From positions 1 through 10,296 of the forward strand of contig JAUVIQ010000100.1 of NCBI GenBank assembly GCA_030592655.1: a stretch of DNA of 10,296 nucleotides, written 5' to 3'. This DNA is from Planctomycetales bacterium. GTDB lineage: Bacteria > Planctomycetota > Phycisphaerae > SM23-33. The position numbers and the translations under genes were made by a program. The stretch's first letter is position 1. Every line of letters starts with the position of its first letter. The notes below the pieces were generated by a model. The model did not search any database. It was not told where the DNA came from and saw only the letters and a program-made list of their open reading frames with translations. Below are positions 1-5,675 of this stretch, piece by piece.

Positions 1-956
1 AGTTCGCCACATGCGAGATGATAAGAGGTATAAACGAACCCGACGTCAAGGCCTTCGCTGACGATGGGGAACCATTGCCACGCGAGGCCGGCGCCGGTGC
101 GGGTCGGTGCGATTGCGACGGTAACGGCTGCGGCGAGTATGAACATCCCCGGAAGGACCCCACGGACGTAATTTCGGTACACCAGGTACACCCCGGCAAT
201 AAGAATGGCGATCACACAGGTTTCCCCGATCCCCCCTCCGTGCGCGCCCCATATCAGGTCTTGGGCCGGCGGCATGTGTCTCAGTGTCGAGGTGATGGAT
301 TCGGGCGGATGCTCCGTCGGCATGGTAAGTTCCCGAAGCCGGCTTCGAGGACGCCGCAGCGCGAACGCATCGGCTTCGGCCGGCGCAGGCGTACCACGCC
401 AACGACGGTATGTGCTTACCGGTTTTACGCTGTGAGCGTCTCCCATGATGATCCGATCCCCGGCAAGCACCGGCAAGGTCGGCGGGCTGAGCAGGTTGAC
501 GCTGAATAACGGATGCGCGAAGATTACCGTTACCGCCAGCCGGCCTACAAGCGCCGGTTGCCAGAGGAAGTGTCCGACGCCGCCGAAAATCGCCTTCCCG
601 ACGATAATAGCGAAGACCGACGCGACCACCGGAACGTACCACGGAACACTTACCGGAAGCGTCAGAGCGAGAAGCAGGCCTGTAACGGCTGCGTGCATCC
701 TTCCGAGCAAGGCCGGCGTTCGCGTAACGCGATAATACGCCGATTCGGTGGCCACGCATCCGGTAACGCTCAAAACCGCCACCAGCAACGCTCGCCACCC
801 GAAAAACACGATCCCAGCGCCCAGCGGTATGCAAGCGGCTGCGAAGATCGTTACAAATATACTCCTGCTCGTTTCGGGAGCGTGCAGAAACGGAGCCGGA
901 AACATTGATTCCCGCCCGCCCGCAGGAAGGGTTATTGATGATTGGTCATTGGACAT
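1..956 (-). CDS. rnfD: Rnf complex membrane subunit RnfD (3' end off window)
   Basis: RnfD is an integral membrane subunit of the ion-translocating ferredoxin:NAD oxidoreductase (Rnf) and normally carries a covalently bound FMN. The frame is open for 318 codons to the left edge. Family marks are the AAVTGLLLALTLP stretch (about residues 89-101), VGKAIFGGVGHFLWQPALVG (119-138, standing for the usual NPALVGRAF region), and HGGGIGETCVIAILIAGVYL (239-258). Hydrophobic helices lie at about 33-70, 89-122 and 245-282. The start ATG at 954-956 lies 2 nt after the rnfC stop, with AGGAA about 11 nt upstream, so the two genes are co-transcribed. The usual FMN-attachment motif (D-x-x-S/T-G/S-A-T) reads E219-S-I-T-S-T224-L, which is degenerate. 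Residues 160-218 form an arginine-rich stretch that looks longer than the usual spacing. A 262-residue open frame on the same strand (46-834) is a shadow and shows no family similarity. Identity is confident; function of the flavin site is uncertain. Confidence 0.9.
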   Translation of the reverse strand, partial: MSNDQSSITLPAGGRESMFPAPFLHAPETSRSIFVTIFAAACIPLGAGIVFFGWRALLVAVLSVTGCVATESAYYRVTRTPALLGRMHAAVTGLLLALTLPVSVPWYVPVVASVFAIIVGKAIFGGVGHFLWQPALVGRLAVTVIFAHPLFSVNLLSPPTLPVLAGDRIIMGDAHSVKPVSTYRRWRGTPAPAEADAFALRRPRSRLRELTMPTEHPPESITSTLRHMPPAQDLIWGAHGGGIGETCVIAILIAGVYLVYRNYVRGVLPGMFILAAAVTVAIAPTRTGAGLAWQWFPIVSEGLDVGFVYTSYHLACGE

Positions 957-957
957 T
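930..957. repeat. Degenerate 7-bp tandem array over the rnfD start codon
   Basis: Four consecutive 7-bp units can be read on the plus strand: GGTTATT, GATGATT, GGTCATT and GGACATT (930-957). The rnfD start codon is inside the last unit, so the first eight or so codons of rnfD are written by the array. I see no inverted partner arm in the window, unlike the other heptamer arrays. The units are degenerate, so chance similarity is possible. Confidence 0.45.
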
Positions 958-958
958 T

Positions 959-2299
959 TTATGACATTTCCTGTCTGATAGCCTGTTTCAGCAGTCTGAC
1001 TCGTTGCATCAATGGTAGCCTGGCAGGGCAAACGTAGCTGCAAATCCCGCATTCGATGCAGGCTTGAGCGTTTTTGCGTCGTGCGGCTGCGGTTCGCCCC
1101 AGTTCAAAATCGTCGTTCAACGCCGCTACGTTAAGCCCGGCGGGGCAGTTGTCGCTGCACCATCCGCAGCGGATACACGGCGTCGGCGATTGAGGCTGCT
1201 CCGGTTCCATCGCCAGCAACGCATTAGTCGCCGATGATGTAACCGCTTCGGTCGAAGACCCGCCTGGGTGGGCGACGAGATTCCTTCCTGTCATTGCCGA
1301 ACCATAAACAAATCGGCTTTCGTCCCCAGCCTCGGCGGACGCGAAAATCTCCTCGACGCCGGCGCCGAATGGGACAAGCAGATTGACCGGTTTTTTGACA
1401 TTAGGCCCAGCCACCGTAACGACGCGCGCGGTAGGCAACTCGCCGCACGCCACCCATCGGTACGTCGCATGGCAAGTCGCGGCGTCCGTTACGGCTACGC
1501 CGACCTGAAATGCGTCCGCGCCGGGGCGAACACGCCGGCGGGTCAGCACCTTTATCAGCATTGCTTCTGCGCCGATGGGGTACTTATGCGCCAGGGCGAT
1601 GTGGTTGATATCGTAAAGCCTTGCCGGCGCTACGGCGCTGCGGTAGTCGTCGATTCGACGATGATCAACCGCAAGGATGACCTTGGTTACGCCGATAGCG
1701 CGAGCGAGTATCGCCAGTCCTCGAACGACTTCCAGGCCACGCTCCGCCAGAAGGCGGTGGTCGGCTGTAACAAAGGGTGTGTTCTCCATCACGTTGGCGA
1801 TAAGCGTATCGACGCCGGCCTTTTTGGCCGATGCGACCCATTCCGAAAGAGGAACGGTCGATTGGTTAAATGTTACCAGTGAGCCTTCGGCGATTCGCAG
1901 GCCCAGAGATTTCTCGCCGGCGGCAAGGAAGTCAAAGTTTTCCGTAAGCGGTTCGATACTTTCCGGCCGGTCGAGGCCGGTCAATTCGACGGCTTGGCTT
2001 TCACGCCACCCTGCCGGCTGCGCAGGAAGCATTACCTTGCAGAATCCCGATACTCGCCCAGCCAGCGGCGCGAAGACGTTCACCTGCGACTCGGATGATG
2101 TTTCGGCGATGCGTTCGCCGCGAGAGACGTATTGTCCGACGCGGACTGTCGGCTCGGCGGCATCGGCATCGACCGGCGCGAGCGGTACGCGAAGCCGACT
2201 CAACCGTCCGACCGGCGCGACGGGCGAATCTATTGTCGCGTCTTTTTCGTCCGGAAGGTCGATACCGCCGCTAAATGTCCCGAATCGAGGTCTGACCAT
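959..2299 (-). CDS. rnfC: Rnf complex subunit RnfC with two 4Fe-4S motifs, lacking the FMN/NADH loop
   Basis: RnfC is the peripheral NADH-facing subunit of the Rnf complex, with two [4Fe-4S] clusters and an N-terminal FMN/NADH domain related to complex I NuoF. At 446 residues it has the usual length of short clostridial RnfC. Seen here: the N-terminal F-x-G-G-I motif (residues 9-13), a barrel-sandwich-like segment (50-90), TADHRLLAE (178-186), KYPIGAE (239-245), KKPVNLLVPFG (302-312), and two ferredoxin-type motifs, C375-x2-C378-x2-C381-x3-C385-P and C414-x2-C417-x2-C420-x3-C424-P. The family's glycine-rich loop (G-x-G-G-A-x-F-P-T) is absent: residues 134-151 read GLRIAEGSLVTFNQSTVP. The N-G-A-E-C-E-P motif reads N-V-M-E-N-T-P (169-175), losing the second glutamate. 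The ATG at 2299 is the only reasonable start in frame and has no good ribosome binding site. The isomerase gene ends 69 nt upstream with no terminator visible, so the genes are probably one operon. Confidence 0.93.
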   Translation of the reverse strand: MVRPRFGTFSGGIDLPDEKDATIDSPVAPVGRLSRLRVPLAPVDADAAEPTVRVGQYVSRGERIAETSSESQVNVFAPLAGRVSGFCKVMLPAQPAGWRESQAVELTGLDRPESIEPLTENFDFLAAGEKSLGLRIAEGSLVTFNQSTVPLSEWVASAKKAGVDTLIANVMENTPFVTADHRLLAERGLEVVRGLAILARAIGVTKVILAVDHRRIDDYRSAVAPARLYDINHIALAHKYPIGAEAMLIKVLTRRRVRPGADAFQVGVAVTDAATCHATYRWVACGELPTARVVTVAGPNVKKPVNLLVPFGAGVEEIFASAEAGDESRFVYGSAMTGRNLVAHPGGSSTEAVTSSATNALLAMEPEQPQSPTPCIRCGWCSDNCPAGLNVAALNDDFELGRTAAARRKNAQACIECGICSYVCPARLPLMQRVRLLKQAIRQEMS

Positions 2300-2368
2300 G
2301 GCATGATAGTAACCGAAAGTTCCACCCGATTCACCCTCCCTGTTCCGAAGTTCGGATTGATCGTTCCG

Positions 2369-3361
2369 TTACGGTTCGCGCGGGCGGTTCGCTGCCCGCT
2401 TCAACGTCGGGTTGACGTACTCGACATTGGTCTTGCGGCGAAGTTCCGAAAGTTTATCGACCTGCAAACGTTCAGTGAGATGCTTTTTCAGGGCGTCGCG
2501 TATTTTTTCCTTAACGGCTTGATAATTTGCAGCGGGGGGCATGAAGCGTTTTTGGAGTTTCAGCACGTGGAACTCGTTGCCGACCTGAACAATTCCGCTG
2601 ATTTGCCCGGTTTTTAATGCAAAGGCTACGTCGCGGATCGCTCTTGGGATGGCGGGATTTTCGCGTGAGAACGGCGCTAGTGCGCCGCCGCTCTTGGCTG
2701 TGGAAGTGTTGGTGGAGTAACGTTGTGCGAGGTTGGCGAAATCGCCGCCTGCCTTGAGTAGTTTAATGATTTTTTCAGCCTCGGTCAGACCCGGTAACTG
2801 AATGTGACTTATCTGGACCTTTTCACCGTGGAGACGGGCGAATTCCGCTTTAATCATCGCTTCGCCGACAACGGCCTTACCGGCGACCATCTTGCGGAGT
2901 ATGGCGTTGCGACGCATTATCGATGTCCATAATCGACGGGTTATTCCGCGTTGTTTCAACAGTCTTTCAAGCACTCGCTCACGCTGATCGGGCGTGAGTT
3001 GTTGCTCGCCCAGGATACCTTGCAGTGTTCGGTCGTTTTCATCGGTAACGTCCTTGTCGGTAATGGTAATTTTCGCACGTTTAGCCTCCTGCGCGACCAG
3101 CGCGTTAACGATAAGCATTTCCGCGATCCTTAACCCGTAGGACTCAACGAGCGGAGTGTGCAGGTCTTCCATGTAAATCGGTTTCCCGTTGACGGTGGCC
3201 ATGACTGTCGAGGATCGAGGCGTTTCGGCAGGGGAGGTCTCCGTCGGAGAGGCCGGTTTGGCGTGTCCAGGCGGTTTCTGTACAGCGGGACGGTCCCGAT
3301 GGGGACATCCGCTCAAAATCAAGACCCAAACGCTCACTGCATAAAAGTATCTCATTTTCAT
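2369..3361 (-). CDS. Parvulin-type peptidyl-prolyl cis-trans isomerase, lipoprotein (SurA/PrsA-like)
   Basis: This is a predicted extracytoplasmic folding factor that isomerises X-Pro bonds. The N-terminus is a lipoprotein signal: a hydrophobic run at residues 8-17 ends in the lipobox L-S-G-C19. A Pro/Ser/Thr-rich linker follows (about 20-52). An N-terminal chaperone-like helical region spans about 53-178, beginning V-N-G-K-P-I-Y, the usual opening of the SurA N domain. The parvulin domain runs from about 181 to 272, with S185-H186-I-Q-L, GGDFANLAQRYS (205-216), the K223-SGGALAPF block and GQISGIV (252-258). A basic helical tail completes it. The 330-residue length is typical. The annotated ATG at 3361 has GGGG only 2 nt upstream; the second ATG at 3355 has it 8 nt upstream and may be the real start. 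It is the first gene of the predicted operon with rnfC and rnfD, so it may assist maturation of exported Rnf-associated parts. That link is inference. Confidence 0.88.
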   Translation of the reverse strand: MKMRYFYAVSVWVLILSGCPHRDRPAVQKPPGHAKPASPTETSPAETPRSSTVMATVNGKPIYMEDLHTPLVESYGLRIAEMLIVNALVAQEAKRAKITITDKDVTDENDRTLQGILGEQQLTPDQRERVLERLLKQRGITRRLWTSIMRRNAILRKMVAGKAVVGEAMIKAEFARLHGEKVQISHIQLPGLTEAEKIIKLLKAGGDFANLAQRYSTNTSTAKSGGALAPFSRENPAIPRAIRDVAFALKTGQISGIVQVGNEFHVLKLQKRFMPPAANYQAVKEKIRDALKKHLTERLQVDKLSELRRKTNVEYVNPTLKRAANRPREP

Positions 3362-3397
3362 TACCCCAAAAGGTTAAAAGACCAAAACAAAAATATT

Positions 3398-3531
3398 TAC
3401 CGCAGAGAACGCAGAGAACGCAGAGGGTTTAAAGAAGGGCAAAAAAACTCTTCTGTTTCTTCTACTTCAATTAATACCTCTGCGGTCTCTGCGTGCTCCC
3501 CACGGGACGGCGAACAGCCGCCTGCGGTGAA
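3398..3531. repeat. Palindromic CGCAGAG-type intergenic repeat
   Basis: The left arm (3398-3427) has two copies of CGCAGAGAA and a third ending CGCAGAGGG. The right arm (3478-3531) begins CCTCTGCGGTCTCTGCG and closes CTGCGGTGAA, so the outer ends pair as ACCGCAG with CTGCGGT. The right arm is interrupted at about 3497-3521 by a segment that contains a small hairpin (CGGC-GAACA-GCCG). Related palindromes are widespread between genes in environmental bacterial genomes. Here the element lies in the predicted leader of the isomerase-rnf transcript, downstream of the promoter at 3553-3581. Confidence 0.8.
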
Positions 3532-3552
3532 TTTTCTTTTTGTTATGCTCTA

Positions 3553-3581
3553 ATTAGAAAGTAGCGGGCGGGGGTGTGCAA
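3553..3581 (-). promoter_or_regulatory. Sigma70-like promoter for the isomerase-rnfCD operon
   Basis: On the minus strand, TTGCAC (3581-3576) is followed after exactly 17 nt by TCTAAT (3558-3553), matching 3/6 and 5/6 consensus bases. Transcription would start near 3546 and give a leader of about 185 nt that includes the CGCAGAG palindrome. It starts 4 nt beyond the upstream gene's terminator, which fits a new transcription unit. Confidence 0.55.
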
Positions 3582-3584
3582 GTT

Positions 3585-3640
3585 GAAAAAAAGAAGCCCA
3601 GCCATTCCGATGGGCCGGAATCAAATTATGGCTGGGCTTA
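3585..3640 (-). terminator. Rho-independent terminator of the small lipoprotein gene
   Basis: A perfect 12-bp inverted repeat (AAGCCCAGCCAT at 3594-3605, ATGGCTGGGCTT at 3628-3639) encloses a loop with a second small stem (TTCCG/CGGAA). On the minus strand the stem is followed by CTTTTTTTC. It sits 28 nt past the stop codon of the lipoprotein gene at 3668. Confidence 0.88.
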
Positions 3641-3667
3641 ACAAACGTAAGTAAGCAGATTGGAATT

Positions 3668-3883
3668 TCAATCGGTGTCGCGGATAGGCCAATAGCTCAT
3701 ATAGGAAGGCCTGTCAAGGAGCACCACTTGATCGCAGTCATCGACGATCTGACGGGCATAGATGTAGTCAATGGTACTGAAACGATCTTTACGCTCCTGG
3801 TATGAATGCGCTATTCCGTGGCAGCCGCTGAGGAAACTCCCGATGAACAATACAACCAGGATAAACAATATAAACCGTTTCAT
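3668..3883 (-). CDS. Small lipoprotein, function unknown (71 aa)
   Basis: I do not recognise the family. The N-terminus M-K-R is followed by a hydrophobic stretch (residues 4-18) and a lipobox L18-S-G-C21, so the protein is probably lipid-anchored at the membrane. The mature part is about 50 residues, hydrophilic, with a compact C-terminal region containing DYIYARQIVDDCDQ and then LLDRPSYMSYW, rich in aromatic residues and aspartate. I chose the ATG at 3883: GAAAGG ends about 8-10 nt upstream, whereas the in-frame GTG at 3892 directly abuts that sequence. The gene has its own promoter (TTGACA, 17 nt, TACTAT) and a strong terminator, so it is a complete monocistronic unit and not a shadow frame. 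Confidence 0.78.
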   Translation of the reverse strand: MKRFILFILVVLFIGSFLSGCHGIAHSYQERKDRFSTIDYIYARQIVDDCDQVVLLDRPSYMSYWPIRDTD

Positions 3884-3957
3884 AGTCCACACCTTTCAGT
3901 TCAAGTTCCTTGCCAAGCCGACCCCTGCGACGGCACAAACAAAACCGATACCGCATA

Positions 3958-3986
3958 ATAGTAATCGTGCCGGAAAAGACTGTCAA
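3958..3986 (-). promoter_or_regulatory. Promoter of the small lipoprotein gene
   Basis: On the minus strand a consensus TTGACA (3986-3981) is followed after 17 nt by TACTAT (3963-3958). The predicted transcription start near 3951 gives a leader of about 68 nt ahead of the ATG at 3883, which has a GAAAGG ribosome binding site. Confidence 0.65.
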
Positions 3987-3998
3987 CGAAAATATGTT

Positions 3999-4065
3999 GG
4001 TAATTCGTAATTGGTATCGGGTCTTTTTTGACCAATTACGAATTACCAATTACGAATTACTAACT
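3999..4065. repeat. Inverted 7-bp tandem array, unit about GGTAATT (family B)
   Basis: The left arm has units GGTAATT, CGTAATT and GGTATCG (3999-4019). The right arm has five units: ACCAATT, ACGAATT, ACCAATT, ACGAATT and ACTAACT (4031-4065). A 17-bp segment is perfectly inverted (3999-4015 with 4031-4047), with a 15-nt loop. The stop codon of the HU gene (4060-4062) lies within the last right-arm unit, so HU transcripts would end in this hairpin. No T-run follows the stem on the minus strand. Confidence 0.88.
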
Positions 4066-4365
4066 TTTATCGTCTGATGTAACCGGCTGTCTTGAGGCGA
4101 TCATGGACGCGACGTTTTTCCCCGGCTGGAAGCAGATCACGTTTTTTGCCGGTACGAGAATTTCCTCGTTGGTTTTTGGGTTGCGTGCTTTTCGTGGAGC
4201 GCGTTTTTTGATTTTAAAAACGCCGAAATTCCGCAGTTCCACTTTACCGGTTGCCACGAGGGTATCGAGAATCATATCGAGAGTGCTTTGAACTATCTTT
4301 CCAGCCAAAACCTGATTGACGTTCAGTTCAGCAGCAATCCTTCGGATCATCTCCTTTTTCGTCAA
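4060..4365 (-). CDS. HU/IHF-family DNA-binding protein
   Basis: This is a small nucleoid-associated protein of 101 residues that would dimerise and bend DNA. Seen here: the N-terminal M-T-K-K-E-M-I-R-R-I-A-A-E-L helix, the second helix to about residue 38, and the signature GKVELRNFGVFKIKKRAPRK (40-59) followed by A60-R61-N62-P63, where P63 is the intercalating proline at the tip of the beta arm. The family length is about 90-100; an 11-residue polar tail is present. The start is TTG at 4365: AGGAAGGAG (4382-4374) lies 8 nt upstream, and the encoded M-T-K-K is the classical HU N-terminus. A longer reading from the ATG at 4410 would add 15 unrelated residues before the ribosome binding site. 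Its leader carries one heptamer palindrome and its 3' end overlaps another. Confidence 0.93.
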   Translation of the reverse strand: MTKKEMIRRIAAELNVNQVLAGKIVQSTLDMILDTLVATGKVELRNFGVFKIKKRAPRKARNPKTNEEILVPAKNVICFQPGKNVASMIASRQPVTSDDKS

Positions 4366-4409
4366 GACAAACACTCCTTCCTCAGCGTTCCACGTAATGG
4401 CGATATACA

Positions 4410-4480
4410 CAGCGTTCAGCGACCGGCGCGCATAACCTTATTCCGTTTTGTTGATCGCTGACCGCTGATTGCTGATCGCT
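4410..4480. repeat. Inverted 7-bp tandem array, unit about TGATCGC (family C)
   Basis: The right arm has four units, TGATCGC, TGACCGC, TGATTGC and TGATCGC (4452-4479). The left arm carries the opposite orientation, CAGCGTT and CAGCGAC (4410-4423); 12 of 14 bases pair with the right arm. The loop is about 28 nt. It lies between the HU promoter and the HU start codon, so it would be transcribed into the HU leader. Confidence 0.75.
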
Positions 4481-4541
4481 TCCAAGACACTGATGCTGGC
4501 TCCAGATTTTTCCAATTTTGACGTGTATGCCAACTATTCCA

Positions 4542-4570
4542 ATTATAGGCGATAGTCCTGAAAGATAACG
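4542..4570 (-). promoter_or_regulatory. Candidate promoter of the HU gene
   Basis: On the minus strand a perfect TATAAT (4547-4542) is present. At 17 nt spacing the -35 region reads CGTTAT, which is poor. The start near 4535 would give a leader of about 170 nt containing heptamer family C. The stretch between the HU start and the next gene (4366-4632) holds only this promoter and the repeat; I see no gene in it. Confidence 0.45.
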
Positions 4571-4632
4571 GATGATGTGTCATGTGGTCAAGGTAAAAAA
4601 GGTTTAGTTGTCACAGCAAAAATTTTGATAAC

Positions 4633-5127
4633 TCATTCATTTGGAAACAATTGCATCAAACAATCTGTCAGTTCGCCATAAGAGTATGGGATGCAGCAAC
4701 TTTCGTGAAGCAACCGGATTTCACGATGATACCGTTCATACAATCGTTCGAAGTGATGTTTTTCGCCCCGGCAGAAAAAAATTCTGCATCCCAGTGGACG
4801 ACGGGCATAAGCGGCGCATCGCGGGCCGATCTGGTAGGGGCATCGTCCCGGTCCGGCGCGGGCGGATTCCGGCGGGGGTTGACTTACCAGCAGCGCCAAT
4901 TCCGCCGGCGCCAGATACAGACGATGGGCGAACAGGTCGAACCTGCAGCAGGCGCCTCCGCCCAGGCAGACGGTTCCGGTGCGCGCCACTGCGCGGTCGG
5001 CGCTCTCGTAAATTCGCCCAAGCCGGTCCATCATGGATGTGTCGGCGCTGCAGCGTGCGACGGTGTCAGCCAGGTCCGGCTCACGGGGCGATTTGTCGGC
5101 ATCGGTGTTGGATTTCATCGGTGTCAT
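4633..5127 (-). CDS. YkgJ/UPF0153-type cysteine-cluster protein, second copy
   Basis: A 164-residue cytosolic protein of the YkgJ-like zinc/iron-chelating family, whose role is not established. The N-terminal cluster reads C54-L-G-G-G-A-C60-C61, where the family pattern C-x2-C-x-x-C-C has lost its second cysteine. Further conserved elements are C96-P, C104 and R109-R110-P-x-x-C114-R-x3-C119, plus C144-C145 and C156. The region before residue 40 is polar and unlike the first copy. I chose the ATG at 5127 because GAGG lies 8 nt upstream; a second ATG at 5118 is possible. The reading frame overlaps the 3' end of the upstream copy by 47 nt (5081-5127), which suggests translational coupling and perhaps a shared complex. 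The frame stays open upstream to 5466, but that part is a shadow of the first copy. Confidence 0.82.
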   Translation of the reverse strand: MTPMKSNTDADKSPREPDLADTVARCSADTSMMDRLGRIYESADRAVARTGTVCLGGGACCRFDLFAHRLYLAPAELALLVSQPPPESARAGPGRCPYQIGPRCAAYARRPLGCRIFFCRGEKHHFERLYERYHREIRLLHESCCIPYSYGELTDCLMQLFPNE

Positions 5128-5524
5128 AAAGCCGGCCTCGATTGATACCGGGGCAGCGACTTCCCGCCAGGCACCAGGAGTCGGCATCGGCGATGTTTGC
5201 GGGCCAGAAGGGCCAGGTCCGGCATTGGAGGGGTCTGGCCGAATATATTCGACAATTCCTCCCGCCTTTTCCGTCAGGCTGGAGGAAAATGCAGTCCTTG
5301 TTATCTTTTCGTTCGATGAGGCTGAAGCGTTGTCCGGCCTTGCGGACATATTTCCGTTTGACCTCGTCCTTATCGACACCGAGGAGTTTGGCGATTGCGA
5401 CGATTTCTTTCGTCGTAACCCAGACGTACCCTTCGCCGGGTCCGGCGCAGCACCCGCCGCAACCAATACACTCGAACGCCAGCCCGCCGGCGTACCACGG
5501 CTTCGTTTCAGTAAAGTTTCCCAC
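5081..5524 (-). CDS. YkgJ/UPF0153-type cysteine-cluster protein, first copy
   Basis: A 147-residue protein with the complete family signature: C19-x2-C22-G-G-C25-C26 followed by G-P-G-E-G-Y-V-W-V, then C78-I-F-L, C91-R-I-Y, and R97-P-x-x-C101-R-x-W-P-F-W, with C118 and C124-P-G-I. These cysteines are thought to bind a metal (zinc, or an iron-sulfur cluster); the physiological role is unknown. The GTG at 5524 is the only start that keeps the conserved W-Y-A-G-G-L lead-in near the N-terminus. It has no ribosome binding site, but TATACT lies 6 nt upstream, consistent with a leaderless mRNA. It is the first gene of a two-gene operon with its overlapping paralogue and is divergent from the sugar kinase operon. 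Confidence 0.88.
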   Translation of the reverse strand: MGNFTETKPWYAGGLAFECIGCGGCCAGPGEGYVWVTTKEIVAIAKLLGVDKDEVKRKYVRKAGQRFSLIERKDNKDCIFLQPDGKGGRNCRIYSARPLQCRTWPFWPANIADADSWCLAGSRCPGINRGRLYDTDEIQHRCRQIAP

Positions 5525-5530
5525 GCAAAC

Positions 5531-5536
5531 AGTATA
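5531..5536 (-). promoter_or_regulatory. -10 element of the YkgJ pair, probably leaderless
   Basis: TATACT on the minus strand (5536-5531) ends 6 nt before the GTG start codon at 5524, so transcription should begin at or next to the start codon. The -35 position (about 5554-5559) falls inside heptamer family D and reads TAGTCC, which is a poor match. Confidence 0.45.
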
Positions 5537-5545
5537 AGTGAATCA

Positions 5546-5667
5546 GGGACCAGGGACTAGGGACTTGGGACTTGGCAAAAGCAAAAAACAGGAATCGGTG
5601 AATCGGTTTCAGGTTCTGCTTTTTCTGTTTTTCCCTAGTCCCTAATCCCAAGTCCCTAGTCCCTATC
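5546..5667. repeat. Inverted 7-bp tandem array, unit about GGGACTA (family D)
   Basis: The left arm has four units (GGGACCA, GGGACTA, GGGACTT, GGGACTT; 5546-5573). The right arm has five in opposite orientation (CCCTAGT, CCCTAAT, CCCAAGT, CCCTAGT, CCCTATC; 5633-5667). A 19-bp segment pairs perfectly (5552-5570 with 5646-5664). The loop has a weaker inner pairing, AAAAACAG with CTGTTTTT. The array fills the space between two divergent promoters: it ends 8 nt before the -35 of the kinase promoter and covers the -35 position of the YkgJ promoter. Confidence 0.9.
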
Positions 5668-5675
5668 TGTTAGTG

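Noticed and set aside
46..834. A 262-residue open frame on the minus strand overlapping rnfD
   Set aside because: It is a shadow frame: composition is arginine/glycine-rich with no family resemblance, while the neighbouring minus frame reads as a clear RnfD through the same bases.
2326..2360. Small hairpin CCGAA-C-TTCGG before rnfC considered as a terminator
   Set aside because: The stem is only 5 bp and no T-run follows on the minus strand, so read-through from the isomerase gene into rnfC is more likely.
4518..4546. Plus-strand promoter-like pair TTGACG, 17 nt, AATTAT
   Set aside because: No plus-strand gene lies downstream before 5772, and the same A/T-rich bases form the TATAAT of the HU promoter on the other strand. 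An antisense RNA is possible, but nothing supports it.
5546..5667. Heptamer arrays considered as a small CRISPR array
   Set aside because: Units are 7 bp with no unique spacers between them and occur as inverted arms; there are no cas genes. This is a tandem/inverted repeat and not CRISPR.
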